Assembly: GCF_031877795.1 (NCBI RefSeq)
Contig: NC_133931.1
Span: forward strand, 23,248,264 to 23,312,263
Length of the DNA: 64,000 nucleotides
Reading direction: 5' to 3'
Source: Strix aluco
Taxonomy: Eukaryota; Chordata; Aves; Strigiformes; Strigidae
Positions 1 to 13,340 of the stretch are shown one piece after another (position 1 is the first letter of the stretch; every line of letters begins with the position of its first letter). Made by a program: the position numbers and the translations under genes. Below the pieces are notes generated by a model, which worked only from the letters and a program-made list of their open reading frames with translations, did no database searches and was not told the origin of the DNA.

Positions 1-865
1 TTGGAAGGGATCTTAAAACTCATATAGTTCCACTCCCCCTGCCATGGTCAGGGACACCTTCCATTAGACCAGGTTGCTCAAAGCCCCGTCCAACCTGGCC
101 TTGAACATTTCCAGGGAGGGGGCAGCCACAGCTTCTCTGGGCAACCTGTTCCAGTGCCTTACCACCCTCACAGGAAAGAATTTCTTCCTTATATCTAATC
201 TAAATCGACCCTCTTTCAGTTTAAAATGGTGACCCCTCATCCTATCACTACACTCCCTGATAAAGAGTCCCTCCCCACCTTTCCTGTAGCCCTCTTTAAG
301 TACTGGAAGGCCGCTATAAGGTCTCTCTGGAGCCTTCTCTTCTCCAGGCTGAACAACCCCAACTCTCTCAGCCTGTCCTCATAGGGGAAGTGCTCCAGCC
401 CCCTGATCATTTTTGTGGCCTCCTCTGGACTCGCTCCAACAGGTCCATGTCCTTCTTATGTTGGGGGCCCCAGAGCTGGACACAGCACTCCAGGTGGGGT
501 CTCATGAGAGTGGAGTAGAGGGGAAGAATCACCTCCTTTGGCCTGCTGGCCACATTTCTCTTGATGGAGGCCAGGATGCAGTTGGCTTTCTGGACTTTGA
601 GCGTACATTGCTGGCTCATATTCAGTTTTCCATCCACTAATACCCCAAATCCTTCTCTGCAGGGCTGCTCTCAATCCACTCATTACCCAGCCTGTATTTG
701 TGCTTGGGATTGCCCTGACCCCTGTGCAGGACCTTGCACTTGGCCTTGTTGAACTTCATGAGGAGGTTTGCACGGGCCCACGTCTCAAGCCTGTCAAGGT
801 CCCTCTGGATGGCACATCCTTTCCCTCCAGTGTGTCAGCTACACCCCATAGTTTGGTGTCATTGT
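1..865 (-). mobile_element. CR1 LINE fragment, 3' part, cut by the window edge
   Basis: This is the 3' portion of a CR1 non-LTR retrotransposon in reverse orientation. The left edge lies very near the element's 3' end, so the terminal repeats are probably just outside the window. On the minus strand a short frame at 407-637 contains QQCTLKVQKANCILASI and, further on, [16 protein letters not shown] and LLERVQRR, which are the conserved C-terminal part of the CR1 reverse-transcriptase polyprotein; the same landmarks occur in the copies at 18384 and 58270. The frame is short and broken, so the copy is dead. The right boundary is approximate: similarity to the CR1 pattern fades after the block ending near 862. 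It shares long stretches with the copy at 63366-63667, so the two probably belong to one subfamily. Confidence 0.9.
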
Positions 866-3800
866 TCCTCAAACTCAGTTTTTCTCTGTTCAAGGCTTCA
901 TGTCCTAACCTGTCAGAATTATGGAAAGGAATTTTGAAGGTGAAACATGACCTTCAAGTCAACGTATGAACGTGTCCAAGTTGAGAGATGGATGCTAAAG
1001 AAAAATGTTCATTTCAGACCCTTTATTCTTAAAGCTCCTTAAAAAGAAAACAGGTCTCCTTAAGACGCTTTGGACTATGGCATCAGCACAAAGTCTTGTG
1101 AACCTCTGGTTGGTATCAGTTGGTCCAAAAGGTATAATGTTGTGCACAAGCCCTTATAACCTGTAACGTAGTAACAGATTTGGCCTGAATTAGGAGGTCA
1201 AAATAAGAAAACAATTACCACAGTTGAAAGGCAATATCCATGTTATCCACACAGAATAAGAAGCATTCTTCCTATCATCTGTGCAATCAGGTTTCCTGGA
1301 ACTCAGACTTTTGGTGCCTTTTGGTGGTTTACAGGAGATGAAGATCAGGTAAGATGTCAAAAAGGTATTCAAATAAGTAATTATGTGACCATAGTGGTGA
1401 ACCTAAAACAATCTAGCTGAAGGGCAACACAAAGCACAGGAAATGCAATGCAGATAAATGCAAGAAAGTACCTGCTAAAAGGGAAAAAATCAGTGCTTGC
1501 TACACATTGCAGAGTCCTAAATGAACCCATTGACTCTGCAAAGACATGTGGGCATAATGCTAGCGGGGGCCATATAAGTAGCACATAAATGAAAAGAGGA
1601 AGTCTGCAGACAAACAGAACAGGGTTCATATACCACATCTCCCCTGCCAGTCCCACTGAGTGTGATGGGAACCAAGATGAAGAAAGCACAATGCGCCCAG
1701 CAACAAGGTCACCCTCCCTCTACTTGGCAGTCATCAGCGATTTAGCAAGGACTTATGAGGCCCCATTAAAGAACACGTCTGTCCTGTAAATGTTTTCAGT
1801 TCGACAAACACTTCCACAGGCAGCTCTCAAAGATGAACAGCACAGGCTTAGTGAAGTTAGGGGATTCAAATTTGTCTAAAAATTGTGAAGAGAAGTCACA
1901 TGAAAAAAGAGGTTCCCCAAGGAACTATTCCAGCCTCAGTACTATCATTAAATTCAAATCTCATTAATCACTATGCCACATCTAGGTTTAAAGGCAGGGT
2001 GACCCATTTCTGACGGAGGGTAATAACTGAGGGACTGCAAGTGTCAAGCCCTCTCTGCAAAAAAAAAGACAGAAGAGCATGAAAAGTACAAAATTTGCCC
2101 ACTTTAAGGTGGTTCTGGACCTCGTTCCAGCAACCAGTGCTACCTTCATCACCCCACGTACTCAACAGGGAAGGGCAGAGATGTTATTCTTCCCTTGCCA
2201 CCACCACAGACAAGGTGGAGTCAAAAACCCGTCAGCTGAGGCAGAATTCACCTAACACCAATCATGGAGAAGCTGGGCGGCTGCTGTGTGTTGACTGTCT
2301 CAGTCTCCTCTGCGATCAATGGAGAAAGATAGGCACTCTCATGGATGACTCACTACCTCCTAAGTGAGGTGTCTAGAGTAGGTGGGATGATTCATCCTTG
2401 GGGTGGTCCTCTCCAGGGATGTTCACAGGATCCTAGATCATAGCATAAATTATATGCCCGCCTTTCAGATGGAAGGCAAAATGAATTCCTGTCTTGCATG
2501 ACAAGACATTACTTTCTCTGTTTTCTTGCACATACTTATGACCTAGGACTTTTGGAGGAATGCACAACTTTGTCTGGGATCTGATGCATTTAGTTAAGGC
2601 CTTATATATGCAGGAGCCTAAAACTATAAAATGGTTTATACAACTTTAGACAATTCATGCTTCAATTACATTACATCTCAGGCCCTTTCTTTTGTGTGGT
2701 GGCAGTATCACAAAGGCCAATGTGAGAGTAAGGTCCAAATTCTGGCCCATGACCAGTGTAGGCAACACTATGCTGGTTGTCACTTTCTAACCAGCAATGA
2801 AGAATATTTTAGCACTAAGGTGGTAAAGCATATGGGACATTAAACACAGAACATTTTGACATCCTATTCTGTGTTTGCCATCTTCCCATGAATCCACAGC
2901 ATCGTTAGCAGACATACTGAAGAGTCGATTGTCAGAAAGTCTGTAGTCTTATTTAAGAGCTTATTATGTAAAGACCAAAACTGAATAAATTAGAATAGCT
3001 TAATAACTAGCCATAGCGTAAGGATTTTATTTTTCTTGTAATATTGTAACGAAGGAAAAAGTTCTTATCTTAGGTCAGATGCAGAGAGAAAACCAGTAAC
3101 CAGCTGGAACCTGCACCAACTCCTCAGTATGTCTGGGCGCCTGTCAGGCAGATGTCTCCCCTCTCCTTGGAGACTGACTGAACTGCCTGCACAGGATCCA
3201 GAAAACAAAAAGCAGGACTCAGAAACAGTGTTAGGATTTCCTTTCAGGGAAATCCAGAGATCTGCCAGTGGGCCATCTGGGATGCCACCCCTACTCTCTG
3301 ATCTTTGTTAACACATCTCTGGATCAAAAGTGTGAAGTCCTCCTGCAAGGCAAAAAAAGTTTGACTTCATTGTTCATGGAGTCAGGCCACAGGGATGGGA
3401 TCCAAAAGCTTTGCTTTGCATCCAGATGTGCTTTTTGTTGATACCTTCCCTAAGGGGATGAACATCTTCCTGTCTGTCAGACTGTGGTTATGTTAAATGC
3501 TTTAAAACCACATCTCATAATGAACACCACTGAGAGCGTCAGCTCTGTACAGCAGATGGCTGCAGAACATGAGTGCCCTGAGAAATCCAGGGGACAGTCC
3601 TGAGCTGTGCTTTTATGTTTTCTGCCTTCAGCTGACACTGGAAAACCCCACACATCACTCTGACACTGAGGGTGCTAAGCCTCTACCAGCATAACACCCT
3701 AGCAGAGGTCCTGCCTTCTTGAGACGTAAAGTTTGGAAGTGTGATTTCACTTCCTATACATACAGTAGACGTTTTACACCTGTAAGAATGCCTTTTGCAT

Positions 3801-4390
3801 CTCTCATGACTAGCTGTTTTCTTCTTGGCACAATTCGAAATGACACTTTTCTGGGCATCTTGGAAATCTAAAGGAGTGGATAAAATTGCCTGTCTTTCAA
3901 TAGAGGAACACAAAATGAGCACTGTATTTCAAAACTGGTTAATAATGTTCATGGAGGGCTTGTTCCACCAAAGTTAGTCATGCTGAGTAGTTTCTTATTC
4001 CACAAGTAGCCTATTCATCTCAATTAGATTAGTCACAGCGCAAGGAGAGCAGAATTGGACTCTGAATAATTTCAATTAATTTTCTGCTGTAAAAAAGCGC
4101 TATTAATTAGTATTTCCCCTGTTTCCTTGGCATTTGGCAAATATGTTTTAACTATGCATAAATATTACTCATTTTATACATTTTTTCCCCATAAAACATA
4201 TCTTGATGGTTTGTCAAGTTCCACTTAGCTTTTTAATACAGTTTTTGTCTAAGCATAATTCACATAATCTAAACAGAAGTGTTAGCCCAGAGCAGGCATA
4301 GCTAAAGTTTAGAGTGGTTCCAATTACGGACACTTTTCTTGTGTACAGAATTAGGAGAATTATATGGCTGATCTAATGAAATTGCTAACA

Positions 4391-4465
4391 TTTAATATTA
4401 TTTTTTCTATGTAGGAAAGTGCTTAGTCCTTTAATATTATCTTACCCACATAGGGAAGTGCTAAA
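4391..4465. repeat. Imperfect tandem duplication, unit about 39 bp
   Basis: Two adjacent copies begin with TTTAATATTAT at 4391 and 4430. Each continues through an ATAGG/GTAGG core to GAAAGTGCT or GGAAGTGCT. The copies differ by several substitutions and a small gap, so the duplication is not recent. No coding or mobile-element context is visible. Confidence 0.65.
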
Positions 4466-7400
4466 TTCTGCATCTTCCTCATGGTTGAACACAATGCAGT
4501 TGTGCAATTTGTAAATCAAAACTCTCCTCCACTCTTTCATGCTGCATTGGTTCCTTCTTTGTAGGATAAGATGTCCTCTTCTGATACCTGTGGTGTTGGT
4601 AAATACATTGCAGAGTATCAGTATGCATGTACCTCTAAATATAGGTGAGGGGCATCTTGTGAAGAGTCTAAAGCATACATATGGCCTCACGATCAGAGGT
4701 GACAGCTTTGGTCCAAAGCCTAACTGAAGGAAGGAGCTGTGTTTCTAGAAAGAGGTGCTGCTGTTAGATGAAGTCCATCCATCGGCGGGTAGTACTTCCC
4801 CTGCACCCAGGCAGGAGGGCAGGGGGCACTGGCCTCCAAAAGTAGGGGTGGGAGGCTGTTCCTGAGTTTAGCCCTGCTGGTCCCATGTGCAGAGGGTTCA
4901 GTTTCTCTATTAGTGCTGATCATAAGCAAGGGTATAACCAGGTCAATGAATGTTCAGCATAAGCTTCCAGAGGGAAATGGAGGGACATTCATCTGCCACC
5001 GACAGCATCAGAGGGAGACTGAAGAGGCTGGGGCAGCCAGGTGAACTTTAGGTTTGAGGTTCACCAGCTCCAGTCTGACAGAGATATCCCTGAACCATTT
5101 CTACAGACAGAGCTGTTCTGTCACTGGGTACCGCAGGGAAGGGAGGGGGGCACTGTTTGTTTGCCTGATCTACTGCCGGTAAATGCCAGTACTTACTGGC
5201 AGTTAGACAGGTTTCCGTCAGAGGTATCTTTAGCTGACAAAAATATGTGGCTAGCTCTGCCCAAGGGAGGCTTCTGCGAGAGCCTCTGGAAACATCTGAA
5301 CAATATGTTCCATCTGCTGGCCCCTGTATCCACAGTGTTTTAGGTGGCATTTGATGGGGTCCAAGTGTGTGCTCATGTCTAAGAGCTTCACTTTGACGTG
5401 CTACAAGTGAGCTATAAAGGTTAGAGGAAAATCTGAAAAAGGGAGCATCTGTATCTGGTTTTGCTGGATGCTTAGACATTTCTCTTTTTTACTTCTCCTG
5501 TGAAACTGATACCTGCCAGAAGTTTCACTCTGTCATTTTACATAACTATACCAATTCTTTCCCCTGTTCGCTGCTCCTGACAGATACACAGTCGTCCCCT
5601 CCTATACAAGCATCTGATCTCTATGAGGCTAACCAGAAAATTAAGGAACCAGATCGAGAACCACAAAGCAGACAGATGCCTCATTTCCATTAATTTCTAC
5701 GGGTATTAGGCTGTGTTATAGATCAGGACCTTAGTCATTCTGAACACAGAATGTAAGCAAAAGTCATGTTATGAATGCAAAAGAGGTACATTTGTTTCGT
5801 GATGCTGCACTGGATTATACAGACGACATTACAGAGGAATAGCTTTGGGGAAAACAATGTTTGTCAGCATCTTTGAATACTGAAAATTTAAAATCCATGA
5901 GCAGAGAAACTAAAGAGATTATCAGACCTTTTCAACCAGTCATCCAGAATGCAGTATTAATTTGCTGCTCTACCAAACCCTGAAATGTCATCCTTAATAG
6001 ATAGGGACTGATTTGCTAAGTTTGGTGTTATTTGCCTCTGGGATTTATAGGGATGACAGCAAGATCAGACAGAATTACACTTCATTCTATAATATCTCAT
6101 TTCTCTGAGAGCATCTGAAAACACTTTACAAATAGCAGTGTTCCTTCACTGATGCACTGTACACCAAGTGCACTATCACCTCAGAAGAATGGACGAAGGA
6201 CCACAGTTTCTTTCCTCCTTAGTGAATATAATAATAGGGAAGAAACAAGAACAACTTTCCATGACTCTTTTTCTTCCTGGACATTTCTTTTAGAGCATTC
6301 CTTGTAAAATAATTAAAAATAAATGGTGCACAAAGGTACTATTTTTCCTTACCATAGAAAAGATCTTCCCATAGGACCAGTAATGGCATCCTACAGCAGC
6401 AATACTGGTTTCTATAATCTCAGAAGCTGCATTTTCTAGTTGCTGACACTGAACAGCTGGTCTGATTTGTTTCCCATAACAAAGACGGTATAAATTAAGT
6501 TGCCATGTGAATCAAGAATGAATCCCACACACAAAGAGATATGCAATACCTTTTATTTAGCTTTGTGCACTAGAAGTGTTCACAATACTGAAACCTACCA
6601 TCCTGCAGTGAGGGAAAGATACATATTGTGCCATTTCTTTGAACACCAAAGACATTCCTTTAGGCTTTGATTTTAAGAGTAGGTGAATCCATATAAAATA
6701 TATTTTTTTATTTTTACAGCTTTAAAGAAAATTTCCGCAGTGTGGCTGTGTTTTACTTCAACAATGTAGGTCTTTTATCCTATTTGGCATGCACACAAGT
6801 GCAGTTATATATGGGGGTTAATGAATATCCAGTTCGCTGATGGTACCCCAGGGAGCTGCATTTTATTGTAGTGATGGAACTCCAACAGATATCTCACTTA
6901 CCTGTCAACCTGGAGGTGTAAGACTGAGGATTTCTATATTCTCACTTCACTTGTGCAAGTACCGCCTTTAAAAGAAATTGTTTCTGTCAGTGGTCAGCTG
7001 GCATTTCTGAATGACCTAGTTCCCTCCTGAGGGATGTTTTCTGAAACTACTTAATTCAAAGGCAGTGATCTCTACTTCTTTAAAAACACTTTGAAAAAAA
7101 GAATACCAAATTCAGTGTTGTGTTTATCTGGCCAGCTCTTCTGTGCTGGCTCAGAAATACCATACTTTCAAGAGAAAGGTCATTTTTGGCACATCCAGTC
7201 AAGTAAAGGTTAGTGACTCTTATGGGGGAAAATTATCAAATAGGCAGCTTCAAAGAAACATCCCACCACTTTGTTCTCTGCCCATTTTTGCTTTCGAAAT
7301 ATTGGCCTTTGCCTGCCCTTCCAACTGCCAGCAAGGGGAGGCAACCGGGAACCTTACAAAAGGGGCAGATTCAGCCTGGTTGGGCCACCTGTTCCTTTCT

Positions 7401-8287
7401 CTTCTTTGAGCAAAAACCTCTCTGAACCCATTGGAGGGACAGGGCCTTTTTTCCCTCAGTCGTTTGAGCGTATCTCTACATCATTTCCTCTTCTGGAATA
7501 GTGCCATCACATTTCCCTTTTTGGAAGAGTTTTCTCAGTGTGCAAAGGACCTACCAATGCGCAGCCCCCAGCAAGGGATGTGCTGATGGCTGTACTATTT
7601 GAGGAACAACAGAACTGCAGTCTTACCCGTAGCCATAACCTGCTGAATGGGTGCCCACAGCACCCTGTAGGATCACAGGGAGCTTTCATGAAGTGAAATG
7701 CTCTCTAAATCCTGCTTATCTAGCAAGAAGATTTGCAAAGAAGGAGCCCTCTGCCCCCTCATCTTGCACAGACGGTCTGACTCACTGGACTCAGGATTCC
7801 CATCTGGATGTCTCTTTGAAAGATGGGTGCAAGCCAAGGAGTTTGTCTATTCTTAGCCTTATCTGTTATAAAGATAGTTTTCCCCATAAAAATCTACTTT
7901 CGTTCAGCCATCTCAGAGAACACCTGTCTCTAAGCAAACACAGCAGCCATAGCAGTGTGAATCCTGTTCCCTGATCGTTTTAATGAGGTGTTAATATCAG
8001 AACCTGCTATAGATTATGTAAGTGCAAAACAATGAAAGAAACAAAAATAATGGAAGTTAAATAATTTGAACCTTGTCACCATGGAGTGCCAGCTACAGGA
8101 ATATGAACTGCACTTTGAGGCAGAAAAATCTTCTTACATCTCCCGTGCACCAGAAATGTCACCACTTGCTTGCAAGCTTCTCCAACCAGCATCTTCCCAC
8201 TTTCTCCCATGCTGCCTGAGGACATGGCGTGTCCTAGCTGACGTGATCCATAAAACTATGCCACTCTCCCGTTCTCTGCAGCCCTGC

Positions 8288-8312
8288 TCACCCCCCCCGC
8301 ACCCCCCCGCGC
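8288..8312. repeat. C-rich low-complexity tract
   Basis: Two runs of seven to eight C are separated by GCA, followed by GCGC. It is an isolated low-complexity tract in otherwise AT-rich DNA, with runs long enough to be unstable in length. Confidence 0.6.
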
Positions 8313-11300
8313 TTGCACTCCCGATTCCTGCAGGAGATTGGCACCTGGCAGCAAGGCAGCAGGAGAGAGGAGAGCCAGAGGGGGCAGTGTATATTAAAAA
8401 AACAACCGCACAGCCTCTTAAACCGTCTGGAACAAAACTGTGCAGTAACTGGCTTGTGCACCCATGTGATCTTATCACTGCGAGCCAGGGTTTTCAGAGG
8501 GAACTGAAAGGAGTGAAACACCCACTGGATTCTGCTTCAGAGCATCTGAAAAGCTGGGCTGTTTCCTTCATCCTCCTCTCTTCACATTTTACATTTGCTC
8601 ATCGTGGTATTTCTCCCTGGGAGCTCCTGGGAGGCCAGGCTCGTTGCCAGATCTGTTTGTACACAGTCCCAGGGTAGGTTCGGGTTGCTGGCCAGTTTCC
8701 CTGTGTCCTGGCTTTCCCTGCAGCTTGGAGCTGAGGCAGACCCAGTCATCTTCCAGCAAAAGGCTGGTATGGCTAGGCAGGGTCAACAAGTGTGGGGTGG
8801 CATTGGCGCCAGCTGTAAAGGGCTCTGCAGGCTGCCCCCCTAACAGGGCTAAGGGGTGCGGGCAGGACCTTGAAAGGTGTGTCTTAGGATAGAGGAGATG
8901 TGGAGCCTGCAAGGCCTGAAGAGAATGAGGAAAGATAAATCCTCCTCACTAAACAGTTAAGACAAAAAAACAAGAGTCTGTAAAATTAGGAAGAAATCAT
9001 AGCAAAGCATACTAGTGTGTTGGGTGATTCCTGTGCTGGGTTTATGAAGAACATTCAGGGTTCTTGAGTTTCGGATCTCTCGCTGTCCATGACAAATACC
9101 TGAGATTTTTCCTTTCCCACTGATGTACCTTGCAGTTTACCCCACCTTCAGATGGATCTCTGGTTGCAGCACTCTGTGTATCAGCCAGGATTACACTATG
9201 GGGACTGTGTTTGCTGCCCACATGTGCTTCCTGTGGAAGCTGTGATCAGCCAGGAGACAGGGAGACAGGGAGCAGAAGGCTGGGGTACTGGAACAGCAGC
9301 TCCAAAGCAAAGTGCTGAACTCCTCTGATAGTCAGTGGAGAGAATTCAACATGTCCAGAACCTGATTCCTCTCATCCTCATGCAGATGTCTCAAGGAGAT
9401 CAGGCAAAACACCTTTTAAGTGCCTGTTTCTTTCTGACTACAAAGGGAGCCCAGTTGCCTAACTGAGACAAGAGACATGGAAAGCACTGAAGCCAGGTGA
9501 TATCAATCACATCACATCTTTAGAAATGAGGGCAATTTCACACAAAGGCTTGATGTATGGCACTTATATGTGGACACAATTATGTGTGGAGACATGAGAA
9601 AGTATCATTCTCAAGATGATATAAACAGTACCCTTAATCCTACAGTCAGATAGCTGTAACACCATACAGCCTTTTAGTACTTAAAACAGGGTAAAATACC
9701 AGAGTGACTTTAAATAGTCACCAGGATAATGCCCAGAACTAGTTTGGGACCAGACTGATCCCAGGGCTGCCAAGCCCCACATTGGCAGAGTGTGTGACAC
9801 TGGGCCTCATCTAGAAGTCACACATGTGCCACAATTTTTTTTTTCCTTTTTAGTACAAACTGCCCTTGATTAGTCATCGACCTGGTTTAGAAGTTGCACG
9901 GCTACCACTCAAGCTGTGAGTGAAGTACATATTTAAATATAATACGCTCTGCGATCATTTTAAAACTGCCCTAGATCTCAGCCCACAGGGGGCTATAACT
10001 AATTTGATAGAAACTGTAGCTTCTAAATAGAACCACCAGAGACCTCTCAAGAGTTCGGCTACAGGGTTCACTGTTCCAGCACAAAGTCTCAGCTGAGTTA
10101 CCCTGACTGCTTTGCAGCCCTTCTCAGCAAACTGAGGCTGATCTGGGCAGAGGGCAGCAGGACTGACTTTCCTGATGGATATCCTTCCCCATAAGAATTA
10201 TGAGGCAGATCATGGGAGGAGGGAATTATGGTTTCAACTCCCAAAACCATTGAAAGGCTGCATTTTTGCACAGTTTTGAGTCAAAGCCATATGCAACTCC
10301 ACGGTTTTGGCTGTGTTTTGCCTTGGGTTTTTTCCAGCTAACCGCAATAGTCACTGATCCAAAAGGTAGGAGTAAGTAAAGTCACCGTATGTTTTAAACC
10401 TTCCATACTGGAATGTTTCGTGCAGTACACAAGTCCCGTTTTTAATGTCAGAAGCACTTCCCACCTGAGCTTTTCATTTCTTCAGCATTGATTAAGTACC
10501 TCTGCAAACTCAGGACTAAATATCTGCCTTTTACCAGCAAGCTCAACACTGTCAAGCAAATATGTGTGTGTGTCTGTAGTGAATTTGTTTGCATTAGCAG
10601 GTACTACCTTTTTGCATTAGCTGGTACTCCTGTAGCCTCCAGACGAGAACATCACAGGTGCTGGCTCTATATAAATAGTGAACAAAATTTTGACTGATGG
10701 TGGGTGGCACTTAGGTGCTACTGAACTAAAAGTGTCAGCCTTCAGACGGTACCATAGCTGAGATTCCCTTGCTCATCTCTGATGTCTGCTGAAGTGGAAA
10801 TCAGCCATTGCCCCAGGCTCTTTTTTCAAATTTCATTTCTTTCAGATTTCAGCTCTTTCCTCTCCAAAAAAGATTTTAATGGAAGCTTTGAGTGAGAGTG
10901 TTATAGCTGCTGTATTTGCCTCCAAAATCACTTTCCTACTTCTGTAACGTAGTATAAATGCCATGAAACCATGATAAAAGGGACAGTAAAGCAAGTGTTA
11001 GTGGTAGTGAGTTCTAGGATCATACTTTATTCATTGCAGACAATACTACAACATGCATTCTGAATCCGGTGCTACACAACTGACCGAATATTCCAGTGTA
11101 GGTAAGGATCCCCTATAAAAATGTAATATCAAGTGCAACTTATTTGCTAATTACTTTCTTGCATCAAATGAAAGCAGACATTCCTAAAATGTTTATTATT
11201 TTATGCCTCCTCCACACCAGCACAATCAGTATTGCAAAGTCTGCGATATTCATAATGAACTCCACATTTCCCCATATCCCAATCATTAGAACTGCATCAT

Positions 11301-12879
11301 GCCCTTTCTTGCCTGGGGCACAGGAATAATGTTTAAATCTTGAATTTGCAAAGGGAGTCTTTCCCCCAGGATTTGAGCGAGGGAGGGATGTGGCTCGCTT
11401 TGCATGCAGACAGGGTTAATTTTTCCTTCTTCCTGCATTCTTTCGAACAGCCATCCCGAGGGGAAGTGTCATATTACCTCACCTCTCATTCCTAGGTTTC
11501 TAAATTGGACCTGGGTTTGAATTTCCCTGGCATTAGAGAGGAGTCTCATTCAGTGTTCTGGTTTGGATCCATCTTACAATGGTAGGTGGGACCTTCACAC
11601 AAAGGGAGTTTGATTTGCTTATTTCCGTTCCAGCCCATCTCTTTTTGCACAAATCCTGGTGTCTAGTCTCCCCCCTTTTGTGCAGCTGTGGAAGATACTG
11701 GGACGAATCACTGCTTTAAAGAGGAAATAAAGCATTGCCTTCCCATGGGAGAATTCCTGAAGACTGAAAGACAGGGTGGTTAGCACAGCAGCCTTGTCCT
11801 GGCTTGTCTACACATGAAAGTTATTCCAGAATAAGCTAGGGGTTGAATGTAAATCAGGATAGGCATTCCACAACTGCTGCGTGTGTTGCTGAGATCTCAG
11901 CAGAAGCAATGGGTCAAGGTAGCTGGATGTTGATTCATTGGGACTTCCCTGTGTCTTCTTTAGCTATGTCCAACAGAAAGAAACAGGCAAGGATTTTGAG
12001 GACTTTGTATGCAGTATAATACATACAAAAGCAGAAGTAAACTATTGCAGAATAGTCAGAATTAAATAAAGAATTCTAATTCTCCTGACTTCATAAAACT
12101 GAAGCAATGAGATATCTCTAGGATTTATTTTCTTCCCCTTTCATGTCCTTGGCTCAGAGTAGGATGATGACAGAGCAAGGTGAAGATGCATGAAAAGGTG
12201 GCGTCAAACCATTTTGTTCCTCCTGGGTCTCATACCAAAGATAGCTCAGTCCTGCCTGTGTCCCCTTCAGCTGCACCATGCCTGGCTCCAGCACAGTGGC
12301 TGAGAAGCTCATGGGTGCTGTTCACCACCTGAAAGGCAGACTGTGGTGCAGGATAGTTCAAAGGAGCCAGTTCCCAGTCTGGAAACATCTACTCCATTTT
12401 CCACACCAGCACAGATACAATCTAAACACAAAACGCTGTCTGGCATCGGTTTAGCCAGATTTCACCAAGTATTCTACATTACCCCTAAGCACCAGGAATA
12501 CATGTTCCCACCATGTAAATGTAAAGCCAACCTCCCCACAGCAACGTGGTGGACATTGTACAGGTGGGTGGCAGGGGTGACTTGGTTTTGCTCTTTGGAT
12601 GCTGTAGTTTTCCAGCTACCTTTGATGGAAAACTCCATATACTTCTATAGGGAGAGGGCAACACCAGTCACACATCACGAGGAAGAAGAGAGGAGGAAGA
12701 CGCATCCCTCTAGCATTTTAACTGATTTTCTCTGTGTGCATGACAGTAATTCGAAAACAGGTGTTTTACTTCCTGCACCCATACATATGAGGAGCTGCAA
12801 GGGAGAGGTCCTCACACATGTGCCTAGGCTATTTAAATAAGCAAGGCACACAATTTCCTCTGCTCCCCAGGGGCCTCTG

Positions 12880-13340
12880 ACCCCTGCAGCCCATGGTTCC
12901 TCATTGCCAGGTTCCTTCCTGTCTCCGCTAAAAAAAAACCCCTGGGGCTTGTGCCTCGCTCAGTCCTGCTGGGGCGATCCACTCTGCTCAGTGCCTTTCT
13001 CCTCCCAGAACCAGGATGGCTGCCACCTCCACCCCCTCTAGGACTTTCTTCCCATGCTAGGTGGAGCCGCTTGGCTCGCCGGCGCAGCCCGCCATGTCCT
13101 GGTGCCCACACGTGCTGCCCTAAGATGGTGGTGGGGTCCTGCTCTCCTCCTGCCTCGGGGTGGTGATGGCAACAGACCTGCCTGTGCCTCGCCAGGCCTC
13201 ACTCTCAGGGCCGGCCCTGACCACGGCGCTGTGCTTCAGGGCTCAGAGCGCCAGGTAACCCAATTAACCAGCACCCACATGAGGTGCTAATCAGGGCTCC
13301 CTGAGCCCTCCCCTGATAGCATGCTCTCCACTCCAGGGGG
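12880..13340. other. GC-rich, locally CpG-containing pocket
   Basis: This is a short island of high G+C with several CpG (for example around 13070-13095) inside AT-rich DNA. It contains AAGATGGTGG near 13122, a YY1-like sequence, and is followed by AATAAA at 13440-13445. Frames open on both strands here are proline/arginine-rich and look like products of base composition. It could be a solo LTR, a small promoter or a retro-copy remnant. I cannot assign it, and I see no clear terminal repeats. Confidence 0.35.

Noticed and set aside
5048-5479. A 143-codon minus-strand frame
   Set aside because: No domain or splice context, and a 100-codon plus-strand frame covers the same DNA. Composition gives no coding signal by eye.
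8066-8677. A 203-codon plus-strand frame
   Set aside because: No recognisable domain, overlapped by equally open frames on the other strand, and it includes a C-rich low-complexity tract. A chance frame is more likely.
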